A DNA stretch of 64,000 nucleotides, from contig NC_020541.1 of NCBI RefSeq assembly GCF_000230695.2, positions 868,001 through 932,000 on the forward strand, written 5' to 3'. Shown here in pieces: positions 17,354 through 26,858 of the stretch; position 1 is the stretch's first letter; the number at the start of each line of letters is the position of its first letter. Both the position numbers and the translations under genes were made by a program. The notes beneath the pieces are model-generated. The model was not told the DNA's origin, searched no databases, and worked only from the letters and a program-made list of their open reading frames with translations. The stretch is from Rhodanobacter denitrificans (GTDB lineage: Bacteria > Pseudomonadota > Gammaproteobacteria > Xanthomonadales > Rhodanobacteraceae).

Positions 17354-18697
17354 TCAGGCTCCGGCGAGTGCCTGGTCGAGGCTGGCGCGCAGCAGGGCGA
17401 TCGCCTCGTCGACCTCGCCGACGCTGACGTTCAGCGGCGGCATGAAGCGCACCGTGCTGGTGCCGCAGGAGAGCAGCAGCAGGCCGTTGTGGAAGGCCCG
17501 CTGGACCACCGCCTCGCACAGCGCCGTGGCCGGCGTCTTCTTGCCGTCGCTTTCGATCAGCTCCATGCCGATCCACAGGCCCTTGCCGCGCACCTCGCCG
17601 ATGCAGGGGAAGTCGCGCTGCAGTTCGCGCAGCCGCGCCATGAAGTGATCGCCGACCGTGGCGGCGTTGTCCATCAGGCCGCCGCGCACCAGGTCGAGCG
17701 TGGCGTTGGCGGCGGCGCAGGTGACCGGGTTGCCGCCGTAGGTGTTGCCGTGCGCGCCGCGCTTCCACTGCGCCATGATGGCTTTCTTCGCGATCACCGC
17801 GCCGATCGGCAGGCCCGAGCCCAGCCCCTTGGCCGAGGTGAGGATGTCCGGCGCCACGCCCCAGTGCTCGCAGGCGAACATCTTGCCGGTGCGGCCGATG
17901 CCCGATTGCACCTCGTCGAAGATCAGCAGGATGCCGTGCTCGTCGCACAGCGCGCGCAGGCCGGCGAGGAAGCCGTCCGGCGGCGTCAGGTAACCGCCTT
18001 CGCCCTGCATCGGCTCGATCAGGATCGCCGCCACTTCGCTCGGCGGCACGCTGCGCTGGAACAGCATGCGGATGTAGTCGAGCACCGCCGCGCCCTGGTC
18101 GTCGCCGGCAAACAGCGGGCGGTACGGATTCGGATAGGGCACGTGGGTGACGCCGGCCAGCGTGGGCGAGAAGCCCTTCTGCTGGGTGTACTTGCTGGAG
18201 GTGAACGACAGCGAGCCGAAGGTGCGGCCATGGAAGCCGCCGAGGAAGCCGATGAAGCGCGGCCGTCCGGTGACGTAGCGCGCCAGCTTCAACGCGCCCT
18301 CCACCGCCTCGGTGCCGGACTGGCAGATGAAGCTCATCGCCGGCTCGCCCAGCGGTGCAACGGCGGCCAGCCGCTCGCCCAGCCCGACCATCTCCTCGTG
18401 CCAGTAGTCGCTGGAGATGTGCAGGAATTTCGCGGCGGCGTCCTGCACCGCCTTCACCACCTGCGGATGCGCGTGGCCGGTGGCGCACACCGCGATGCCG
18501 GCCATGAAGTCGAGGAAGCGGTTGCCGTCCACGTCCCACACTTCGGTGCCGCGGCCGTGCGACATCACGAACGGGTAGTCGCGCGGGTACGAGGGCGAGA
18601 TCACCTCGGCATCGCGGGCGATCATCGCCTGCGCCTTCGGGCCGGGCAGGGCGGTCTTGATGTGGTTCGGGTTCGGCGTGGCGTTCATCGGGATCAT
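17354..18697 (-). CDS. Class III aminotransferase (GABA-transaminase-like)
   Basis: A PLP enzyme of 447 residues. The PLP aspartate is in LLIFDEVQSGIGRTG and the Schiff-base lysine in TSAKGLGSGLP. The phosphate-binding segment QSGTEAVEGALKLAR is also clear. The sequence is closest to 4-aminobutyrate/omega-amino acid transaminases, which turn a terminal amine into an aldehyde. The ATG at 18697 overlaps the stop of the CoA-transferase beta subunit (ATGA); an internal ATG at 18688 is a second option. Operon context suggests it supplies the semialdehyde for the ALDH encoded three genes upstream. Confidence 0.9.
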   Translation of the reverse strand: MIPMNATPNPNHIKTALPGPKAQAMIARDAEVISPSYPRDYPFVMSHGRGTEVWDVDGNRFLDFMAGIAVCATGHAHPQVVKAVQDAAAKFLHISSDYWHEEMVGLGERLAAVAPLGEPAMSFICQSGTEAVEGALKLARYVTGRPRFIGFLGGFHGRTFGSLSFTSSKYTQQKGFSPTLAGVTHVPYPNPYRPLFAGDDQGAAVLDYIRMLFQRSVPPSEVAAILIEPMQGEGGYLTPPDGFLAGLRALCDEHGILLIFDEVQSGIGRTGKMFACEHWGVAPDILTSAKGLGSGLPIGAVIAKKAIMAQWKRGAHGNTYGGNPVTCAAANATLDLVRGGLMDNAATVGDHFMARLRELQRDFPCIGEVRGKGLWIGMELIESDGKKTPATALCEAVVQRAFHNGLLLLSCGTSTVRFMPPLNVSVGEVDEAIALLRASLDQALAGA

Positions 18698-19488
18698 CCG
18701 TTCTGAAGGGGGATGCGCACGGGGCGCGCATGCGCCTCGCGCGTGCGGGCATGCAGCGCGCGCAGGGTGTCGAGTTCGTGCGCGCTCGGCGGCGCGATGG
18801 TGTCGATGCGATCGGCCAGCTGCAGCGGCCAGCCGATCGCGGCGCGGGCCTCCTCGACGGTGGCGCCCTCGAACAGCGCCACCAGCTGCAGTTCCTCGCT
18901 TTCCGGATGCGGCGCCAGCATGCCGAAGTCGGTGATCACCGCGCGCGGGCCGCCGCCGGCGGCACCGCTGCGTGCGCGGGCGCCGTGGCCGTCGAGGTAG
19001 CCGGCGCTGCTGCGGAAGGCGAGCCGCTCGACGAAGCTGCGTTTGGACGCCCGCAGCATCACGAACACCTGCCTGGCGTGCTGGGCGATCTCCGGCGCGC
19101 CGCCGGCGCCGGGCAGGCGCGTGGACGGCGTCTCGTAGGGCCCGATCACGGTGCTGTTGAGGTTGCCGTGGCGGTCGATCTGCGCGGCGCCGAGAAAGCC
19201 GATGTCGACGCGGCCGGCCTGCAGGTAATAGCTGAAGATTTCCGGCAGCGGCACCACGCAGGCCGCGGTCTGCGCCAGCTCGCCGTCGCCGATCGACAGC
19301 GGCATCACGTCCGGGCGCGTGCCGATGGTGCCCGACTCGTAGATCAGCACGATCTGCGGCGCGTGGGTGAGCCGGGCCAGGTTGCAGGCGGCGCTGGGCA
19401 GGCCGATGCCGACGAAGCAGATGTCGCGGTTCTTCAGCAGGCGCGCCGCGGCGACGGTCATCCACTCGTCGCGGGTGCAGGCGCTCAT
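18694..19488 (-). CDS. catJ: 3-oxoadipate CoA-transferase, beta subunit (CatJ-like)
   Basis: With the alpha subunit it moves CoA from succinyl-CoA to 3-oxoadipate. The 264-residue sequence has the catalytic-glutamate motif LIYESGTIG, preceded by GIGLPSAACNLARLTHAP. Later it has SIGDGEL, GFLGAAQIDRHGNLN and LPGAGGAPEI. I recognise these segments as very like the beta subunit CatJ of the chlorocatechol degrader Pseudomonas B13 (from memory, not an alignment). Glutaconate CoA-transferase is the main alternative. Start and stop both overlap neighbours by 4 bases, so the stoichiometry with the alpha subunit is coupled. Confidence 0.88.
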   Translation of the reverse strand: MSACTRDEWMTVAAARLLKNRDICFVGIGLPSAACNLARLTHAPQIVLIYESGTIGTRPDVMPLSIGDGELAQTAACVVPLPEIFSYYLQAGRVDIGFLGAAQIDRHGNLNSTVIGPYETPSTRLPGAGGAPEIAQHARQVFVMLRASKRSFVERLAFRSSAGYLDGHGARARSGAAGGGPRAVITDFGMLAPHPESEELQLVALFEGATVEEARAAIGWPLQLADRIDTIAPPSAHELDTLRALHARTREAHARPVRIPLQNG

Positions 19489-20324
19489 GCGGCCTCCTGC
19501 GGCAGGCTGGCGAGAAAGGCGCGATGGTCGCCGGTGGCGAGCACGTGCCGGTGCATCCAGGCGAGAAAGCGCGAACGGTCGCGCGCGATCTCGTCCCACT
19601 GCTTGTAGAAGACGTTGTCGCGGGCATAGTGGCCCTGCGCGTACGAGGGATAGGCGCCGCCGGGGCAGTGCGCGACCGCGGTGATCACCCAGTGCGGCAG
19701 CACGATGCCGTTCATCGCCGGCGGCAGCGCCTCGACGATCTCCTCGACCGTGACGATCAACGTCGTGGCCGCCAGCGCCGCCTCGCGCGTCGCGCCGAGG
19801 ATGCCCTCGATCGCCACGTTGCCGGCGCGGTCGGCGCGCTGCGCGTGCAGGATGGTGACGTCCGGATTCAACGCAGGCACCGCCGCCAGCACCTCGCCGG
19901 TGAACGGGCAGGCCACGCGGCGGATGTTCGGGTTGTGCGCAGGCAGGTCGGTGTCCAGATAGCCGCGCAGCACGCCGAACGGCAAGCGCGACGCGCCTGC
20001 GCAGAACGCGGCGGCCATGCCGGCGTGGCTGTGCTCGTCCAGCTCGAGGGCCCGCGGCCAGTGGTTTTCCACCGCGTCACGCAAGCGGTGCAGCGAGCCG
20101 ACGCCGGGATTGCCGCCCCAGGAAAAGGTGAGCTTGCGCGCGCAGCCGATGCCGATCAGCTGGTCGTAGATCAGGTCGGGCGTCATCCGGATCAGGTGCA
20201 GTTCGCGCCGGCGCTGGCGGATGATCTCGTGCCCGGCGGCGAACGGGATCAGGTGGGTGAAGCCTTCGAGCGCGACGCTCGCGCCGTCGCTGACGAAGCG
20301 CTCGATGGCATCGGCCAGCGACAT
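19485..20324 (-). CDS. catI: 3-oxoadipate CoA-transferase, alpha subunit (CatI-like)
   Basis: The alpha subunit, 279 residues, of the class I CoA-transferase. It begins SLADAIERFVSDGASVALEG, continues with RMTPDLIYDQLIGIGCARK and the glycine-rich GGNPGVGSLHRLRDA loop, and ends with the ARDNVFYKQWDEIARDR segment. This run of motifs is what I know from CatI/PcaI of the B13 type. The gene lies 11 bases after the ALDH gene and overlaps the beta subunit by 4. No catechol- or protocatechuate-cleaving enzyme is encoded nearby, so the 3-oxoadipate must come from another route or from elsewhere in the genome. Confidence 0.9.
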   Translation of the reverse strand: MSLADAIERFVSDGASVALEGFTHLIPFAAGHEIIRQRRRELHLIRMTPDLIYDQLIGIGCARKLTFSWGGNPGVGSLHRLRDAVENHWPRALELDEHSHAGMAAAFCAGASRLPFGVLRGYLDTDLPAHNPNIRRVACPFTGEVLAAVPALNPDVTILHAQRADRAGNVAIEGILGATREAALAATTLIVTVEEIVEALPPAMNGIVLPHWVITAVAHCPGGAYPSYAQGHYARDNVFYKQWDEIARDRSRFLAWMHRHVLATGDHRAFLASLPQEAA

Positions 20325-20335
20325 GATCACGCCGC

Positions 20336-21919
20336 TCACTCCACCACCGTGCGCGACTGCTCGCGCAGGTATTGCGCGAGGTAGTGGAACGACGCGATCG
20401 CCTTGCCGCTGGAGCCCGAACCCTTCCAGCCGCCGAACGGCTGGTAGCCGGGCCACGCGCCGGTGGTGGCGCCCTGCGGACGGTTGGCGTAGGTCACGCC
20501 GGCCTCGATGTGCTCGTGGAACCACGACACCTCGTCGGCGCCGCCGTAGAAGCCCGCGGTGAGTCCCATCGGCGAATCGTTGGCCAGCCGCATCGCCTCG
20601 TCGCGGTCGCCGTAGCGATGCACGGTGAGGATCGGCAGGAACATCTCGTGCTGCCACAGCGGATGCTGCAGCGGCACCTCGGCCAGCATCGGCTCGACGT
20701 AGTAGCCCCGTGCCAGTGCGGTGCGACCGCCGCTGCCCAGCCCGATCCGCGCGCCGCCGCAGAGCACGTTGGCGCCGGCGTCGCGCAAGGCATCCGCGTG
20801 GTGCTGGTAGTTCTCGTAGGCGGTGGCGTTGACCACCGGCCCCAGCCAGTTTTCGTGCCGGCGCGGATCGCCGATGCGGATGGCGGTGGCCTGCGCATGC
20901 AGGCGCCCGATCAATGCGTCGGCCACGCTTTCATGCACGTACAGGCGCGACAGCGCCGAACATTTCTGCCCGCCCATGCCGTAGGCCGAACGCACGATGC
21001 CGGCCGCGGCGCGGTCGAGGTCGGCGCGCTCGGTGACGATGCACGGATTCTTGCCGCCCATCTCGGCGATGCACGGCCGCGGATACGCGCCTCCGGCCAT
21101 CTGCCGCATCAGGTGCCGCCCGACCGGCACCGAGCCGGTGAAGGTGATGCCGGCGGTGAGCGGGTGCTGCGCCAGCGCCTCGCCGATCTCGCGCCCGGCC
21201 CCGGAGAGGTAATTGAACACGCCCGGCGGCAGGCCCGCGTCGCGGATGCAGTCGGCCAGCAACCGGCCCGCCCACGGCGTATCGCTGGCGCCCTTGAGCA
21301 CCACCGTGTTGCCGGTGACCAGCGCCGCCGCCACCGGGCCGCCGGCCAGCGCCAGTGGAAAGTTGAACGGCGCAATCACCACCCACACGCCGTATGGCCG
21401 CATCACGCTGGCATTGTGCGAGGCGAAGCCCGTCACCGGATCGTCCGGCAGCACGTGGTTGTAGCCGGCATGGCTTTCGAAATCGTCCGCATAGTGGTGG
21501 AAGAAATCCACCGTCTCCTGCGCTTCGCCGAGCGCCTCCATGCGGTTCTTGCCGACCTCCAGCACCATCGCGGCGGCGATGTCGTAGACACGCTCCTCCA
21601 GCAGCTCGCCGACCCGGTGCAACAGGCGCGTGCGCTCGGCCACCGGCATGGCGCGCCACGCGGGGCCGGCTGCCTGCGCCGCGCACATCGCGGCCTGCAC
21701 GTCGTTGTCGCCGGCCAAGCCGAACTCGCCCAGCCGCAGCTCGCGGTCGAAGGGACTGTGGCGCAGGGCATACCGCGGCGCATCGCGGTCGACGCCGTCG
21801 ATGAACAGCCGATGCTGCGCGCCGAGCCCGGCTTCCACCCGTGCCAGGGCCGCCTCGAAGCGCTCGTGCATGGCTTCCGGCGGGTTGTACATGGTGGCGT
21901 AGGTAAGGCGGAAACTCAT
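20336..21919 (-). CDS. P5C-dehydrogenase-like aldehyde dehydrogenase
   Basis: A 527-residue NAD(P)-dependent aldehyde dehydrogenase. The catalytic Cys is in GGQKCSALSR and the general-base Glu in AEMGGKNP. The GQKCSA motif, the HNASVMRPYGVWVVIAPFNF stretch and the length match the 1-pyrroline-5-carboxylate / glutamate-semialdehyde dehydrogenase group rather than general ALDHs. It would oxidise an amino-acid semialdehyde that can cyclise to a pyrroline. ATG 21919 follows GAGGAATCGCCG; a TTG six codons earlier is less likely. It lies between an aminotransferase and the CoA-transferase genes in one operon. Confidence 0.87.
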   Translation of the reverse strand: MSFRLTYATMYNPPEAMHERFEAALARVEAGLGAQHRLFIDGVDRDAPRYALRHSPFDRELRLGEFGLAGDNDVQAAMCAAQAAGPAWRAMPVAERTRLLHRVGELLEERVYDIAAAMVLEVGKNRMEALGEAQETVDFFHHYADDFESHAGYNHVLPDDPVTGFASHNASVMRPYGVWVVIAPFNFPLALAGGPVAAALVTGNTVVLKGASDTPWAGRLLADCIRDAGLPPGVFNYLSGAGREIGEALAQHPLTAGITFTGSVPVGRHLMRQMAGGAYPRPCIAEMGGKNPCIVTERADLDRAAAGIVRSAYGMGGQKCSALSRLYVHESVADALIGRLHAQATAIRIGDPRRHENWLGPVVNATAYENYQHHADALRDAGANVLCGGARIGLGSGGRTALARGYYVEPMLAEVPLQHPLWQHEMFLPILTVHRYGDRDEAMRLANDSPMGLTAGFYGGADEVSWFHEHIEAGVTYANRPQGATTGAWPGYQPFGGWKGSGSSGKAIASFHYLAQYLREQSRTVVE

Positions 21920-21929
21920 CGGCGATTCC

Positions 21930-23249
21930 TCAGGCAACGGCAGGGAAGAAGTGCGCCAGCAGGCGGTCGAGCAAGCTCAGTGCATCGGCCAGGGCGTGGT
22001 TTTCGATCACCAGCGGCGGAGCCAGCAGCAGCAGGTTGCCGCGGCTGGCGAACGACACGCCCTGGGCCATCGCCGCGTCCACCAGCGCGCTCAAGGCCGG
22101 CGGCGTCTGCGGCCAGGGTGCCAGCGGTGCCCGGGTGTCGCGGTTTTCGACCAGCTCGACCACCGCGAACAGTCCGTGGCCGCCGCGCACGTCGCCGATC
22201 ACCGGGTGGTGCGCCTGCAGCGCGCGCAGCTCGGCCAGCATCCATCCGCCCAGGATGCGCGAGCGCGCGATCAGGTCTTCGTCTTCATAGGCACGCAGCG
22301 CGGCCAGGCCGGCGGCGCACGACAGCGGGTGGCCGCAATAGGTCAGGCCGGTGTACAGCATCTCGTGCTGCAGGCGTGCGGCGACCGGCGCCGACAACAC
22401 CACCGCGCCGAGCGGCAGGTGCGCGCCGGTCAGTCCCTTGGCGAGGGTCATCAGGTCGGGCTTGCCCGCATCGCCATGGCGCTGCCAGGCGAACCATTCG
22501 CCGCAGCGCCCGAAGCCGCTCATCACTTCGTCCGCGATGAGGTACACCCCGCGTTCGCGGGTCACTTCGCGCAGGCCGGGCCAGTAGCTGTCGGGCGCCA
22601 CGATGCCGTTGGTGCCAGCGTTGGGTTCCATCAGCACCGCAGCGACCGACGACGCGCCTTGGTGGTCGATCGCCTGCGCCACGGCCGCCACCGCGTGCTC
22701 GCCGCAGGCCTGGGCGTCCTCGCTGCCGAACGGGCAGCGGTAGGTATCCGGCGGCGGCACGTGCAGCACGCCGAACGCTTCCGGATCGACCTGCGAGCGC
22801 GTGCGCGCGTCGCCGGACAGCGCCATGCAGGCGTAGCTGGCGCCGTGGTAGGAGCGGTCGCGCGTGACGATGTGGCCGCGCGGTTTGCCGCTGGCCTGGC
22901 GCGCGAACTTCACCGCGTTCTCGTTGGCATCCGCACCGGCGAGCGTGAAGAACACGCGCCCGCCGTCGAAGCCGGCCTTCTCCAGCAGCGCCTCGGCCAG
23001 CTCCGCCCGCGGCTGCGCACCCCACGCCGAGGTGACGAAGCACAACTGCTGCGCCTGCTCGCGGATCGCCGCGACCACCGCCGGATGCTGATGGCCGAGG
23101 TTGCTGCATTCGGCCAGGCTGCTCATGTCCAGGATGCGCCTGCCGTCCTCGAGCTCGAGGTACGCGCCGCGGCCGCCGACCACGGTCGGCGCCTGCCATG
23201 CCGCCTGCACACACCAGCTGTGCAGGACGCTGTCGCGTTCGTTTGCCAC
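21930..23249 (-). CDS. Class III aminotransferase (omega/beta-amino acid type)
   Basis: A second PLP-dependent class III aminotransferase, 439 residues. The cofactor aspartate is in IADEVMSGFGRCGEWF, and the lysine is in MTLAKGLTGAHLP. The substrate-side segment TLAGADANENAVKFAR resembles taurine- and beta-alanine-pyruvate aminotransferases more than GABA transaminase. It differs clearly from the other aminotransferase of this operon, which suggests two different amino groups are removed. The start is GTG at 23249. It is the first gene of the minus-strand operon and directly faces the IclR regulator across a 101-base promoter region. Confidence 0.9.
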   Translation of the reverse strand: MANERDSVLHSWCVQAAWQAPTVVGGRGAYLELEDGRRILDMSSLAECSNLGHQHPAVVAAIREQAQQLCFVTSAWGAQPRAELAEALLEKAGFDGGRVFFTLAGADANENAVKFARQASGKPRGHIVTRDRSYHGASYACMALSGDARTRSQVDPEAFGVLHVPPPDTYRCPFGSEDAQACGEHAVAAVAQAIDHQGASSVAAVLMEPNAGTNGIVAPDSYWPGLREVTRERGVYLIADEVMSGFGRCGEWFAWQRHGDAGKPDLMTLAKGLTGAHLPLGAVVLSAPVAARLQHEMLYTGLTYCGHPLSCAAGLAALRAYEDEDLIARSRILGGWMLAELRALQAHHPVIGDVRGGHGLFAVVELVENRDTRAPLAPWPQTPPALSALVDAAMAQGVSFASRGNLLLLAPPLVIENHALADALSLLDRLLAHFFPAVA

Positions 23250-23269
23250 GGGCTATCCCCGGTCCGCTT

Positions 23270-23303
23270 GTTCGGTAATCGCACAGTAATTCGTATTGCG
23301 AAC
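23270..23303. promoter_or_regulatory. Candidate PcaR-type operator in a divergent promoter
   Basis: GTTCGGTAATCGCAC at 23270-23284 differs by one base from the 15-bp PcaR box GTTCGATAATCGCAC that I recall from the pcaI promoter of Pseudomonas putida. Its first half is repeated in inverted orientation as ATTGCGAAC at 23295-23303. The site lies between the divergent aminotransferase operon and the IclR-family gene, so that regulator probably controls both directions. No in-vitro data; recall of the consensus is from memory. Confidence 0.72.
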
Positions 23304-23350
23304 TCATTTGAAAACTTCTACGCTCGGCCTGTCAATGGAAATCGTGGCGC

Positions 23351-24161
23351 ATGGCATCGACACCCTTCGAGGAAAGCGCGGACTACGTACAGTCGCTGGC
23401 GCGCGGACTGCGCGTGCTGCGCGCGTTCGACCGTGAGCTCGCCAGTCCCAGCCTGTCCGAATTGGCCGAGCGCACGCAGCTGTCGCGCGCGGTGGTGCGC
23501 CGCTCGCTGCTGACCCTGCAGCACCTGGGCTATGTCGGCAGCCGCGGGCGGAGTTTCTTCCTGACCCCGCGCGTGCTGGAGCTGGGCTACAGCTACCTCA
23601 CCTCGCTGGACCTGACCGAGCTGGCACAGCAGAGCCTGGAGCAGCTGTCGCAGCGGGTGGGCGAGTCGTGCTCGATGGCGGTGCTGGACGGCAGCGACAT
23701 CGTCTACGTGCTGCGCGTGCCGGTGCGCCGGGTGATGAGCATGGCGCTGGGCGTGGGTGCGCGGCTGCCCGCGTTCGCCGCCTCGATGGGGCGGGTGATC
23801 CTGGCCGACCTGCCCGAGGCCGAGCTGGCGGCGTGGCTGCGTGGTCAGAAATTCCGTGCCTACACGCCGCAGACGATCCGCACCGCCAGCGCGCTGAAGG
23901 CCGAGCTGCAGCGGGTGCGCCAGCAGGGTTATGCGCTGACCTCGCGCGAGCTGGAGCCGGGGCTGTGCTCGATCGCGGTGCCGATCCGCGCCGGCGACGG
24001 CCGCGTGGTGGCCGCGCTGAACATCGGCATGCCGTACAGCGACGAAGCGCCGGCGCGCGCGGTCAAGCAGATGTTGCCGGCGCTGCACGAGGCGCAGCAC
24101 GCGATCGAACAGGCGATCCGGCACCGGGGCTGGCTGCCGCACATGGCGATGAGGAGCGCTT

Positions 24162-24169
<8 letters not shown>
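23351..24169 (+). CDS. pcaR: IclR-family regulator, PcaR/PcaU-like
   Basis: A 272-residue IclR-type transcription factor. The N-terminal winged helix-turn-helix covers about residues 10-75 (VQSLARGLRVLRAF, then SLSELAERTQLSRAVVRRSL). The ligand-binding domain follows, with PAFAASMGRVILA and LEPGLCSIAVPIR. The sequence resembles PcaR, PcaU and CatR-type regulators of the beta-ketoadipate pathway, which usually respond to 3-oxoadipate or protocatechuate. The PcaR-type box sits just upstream. The gene overlaps the thiolase gene by 8 bases. It may activate both the divergent operon and its own. The exact inducer is inference. Confidence 0.85.
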
Positions 24170-25360
<1,191 letters not shown>

Positions 25361-25364
<4 letters not shown>

Positions 25365-26758
25365 ACCGGAACCTCGTCCTGTCCGCCCTGATCGCCACGG
25401 CGGCGCTGCTGCCGCTGGCCGGCCGCGCCGCCGATACCGCGCCGCAGGCCGACCGTGCGCTGGGCCGCGAACTGCTCGCCGAACTGATTGCCGTCGACAC
25501 CACCTCCGAACACGGCGGCACTACGCTCGCCGCGGAAAAGCTTGCCCGGCGCTTCCTCGACGCCGGCTTCGCGCCGGCGGACGTGCAGGTGGTCGGCGAC
25601 GACCCGCGCCGGCGCAACCTGGTGGTGCGCCTGCGCGGCCGCGGCGAGCGCGAGCCGATCCTGCTGCTCGCGCACCTCGACGTGGTGGAAGCGCGGCGCG
25701 CGGACTGGCACGTCGACCCGTTCGCGCTGACCGAGCGCGACGGCTACTTCTACGGTCGCGGCACCATGGACATCAAGGGCGCCGGCGCCGGCCTGGTCGA
25801 GACGCTGCTGCGCCTGCACCGCGAAGGCTTCGTGCCGAGGGGCGACTACCTCCTCGCGCTCACCGCCGGCGAGGAAGACGGCGTCGCCAACGGCGTGCAG
25901 TGGCTGCTGGCGCATCGGCCCGAGCTGATCCGTTCCGCCTACTCGATCAACGTCGACGGCGGCGGGCCGGAGATCCGCGGCGGCAAGCCGGCGGTGCTGT
26001 CGGTGGAGACCGCGGAAAAAGTCTTCCTGAGCTACACCCTCACCGTGCGCAACCCCGGCGGGCACAGCTCGCTGCCGACGCCCGACAACGCGATCTATCG
26101 GCTTGCGCAGGCGCTGGAGCGGCTGGCGTCGCTGCGCTTCCCGCTGCGCAGCAACGCGGCCACGCGCGGCTACTACGCGACGCTGGCCAGGGACTATTCG
26201 GGCGCGCTCGCCGCCGACATGCGCGCGGTGGCCCGCACGCCGTCCGATCCCGCGGCGCTGGCGCGGCTGGCGGCGTCCTCCGTCTACAACAACGCGCAGC
26301 TGCGCACGACCTGCGTGCCGACGCTGCTGCAGGGCGGGCAGGCCGAGAACGCCTTGCCGCAGGTCGCGCGGGCCACGATCAACTGCCGCCTGCTGCCGGA
26401 CGAGGATCCGGACCGCGTGGATGCGGCGCTGCGCCAGGCCGTGGCCGACCCCGGCGTCGAGATCGCCCGCATCGCGCCGCCGCAGCCCAGCCCGCCCAGT
26501 CCGGTGGACGAGGCGCTGTTCGCGCGGATCGCCAAGGTGGCGCAAGAGCTGTGGGGACCGATGCCGGTGACGCCGTACATGTCCGCCGGCGCTTCCGACA
26601 GCGTGTTCCTGCGCGCGGCGGGGATGCCATCCTATGTCTTCAACGGCATCGCCTACGACGTCGACGACGATCGTTCGCACGGCCAGGACGAACGCATCCT
26701 GGTCGATGCCTACTACCGCTCGCTGGAATTTGACTATAGATTGTTAAAGAAGCTTTAA
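25361..26758 (+). CDS. Secreted M20-family metallopeptidase/deacylase
   Basis: A 465-residue zinc hydrolase with a signal peptide (ends near AGRAAD, residue 24). Metal-site motifs are LLAHLDVVEA, GRGTMDIKGAG and the catalytic-glutamate TAGEEDGVANG. A dimerisation lid domain is inserted after NPGGHSSLP, and the late SAGASDS segment carries another ligand region. M20 enzymes remove N-terminal residues from short peptides or acyl groups from N-acylated amino acids. It follows the thiolase gene with a 4-base overlap, which ties a periplasmic hydrolase directly to central 3-oxoadipate catabolism. Confidence 0.92.
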
Positions 26759-26858
26759 GGAGCCGCTGTCTCCTCATGCAACACGCCGCATTCCTCTTCC
26801 CGCACTGCCCGCCCGCCGCCGCGGGCCGGGCCGCCGTGCCGCCACCGGCGTGCCGGCC

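Noticed and set aside
15228..17648. Open frame of 806 codons on the plus strand
   Set aside because: Exactly antisense to the CehA-like hydrolase gene, whose signal peptide, propeller and metal motifs are clear.
18694..20324. Glutaconate CoA-transferase
   Set aside because: The fold is shared, but the segments I remember from CatI/CatJ match better and the PcaR-like regulator and PcaF-like thiolase sit next to it. The alternative is not fully excluded.
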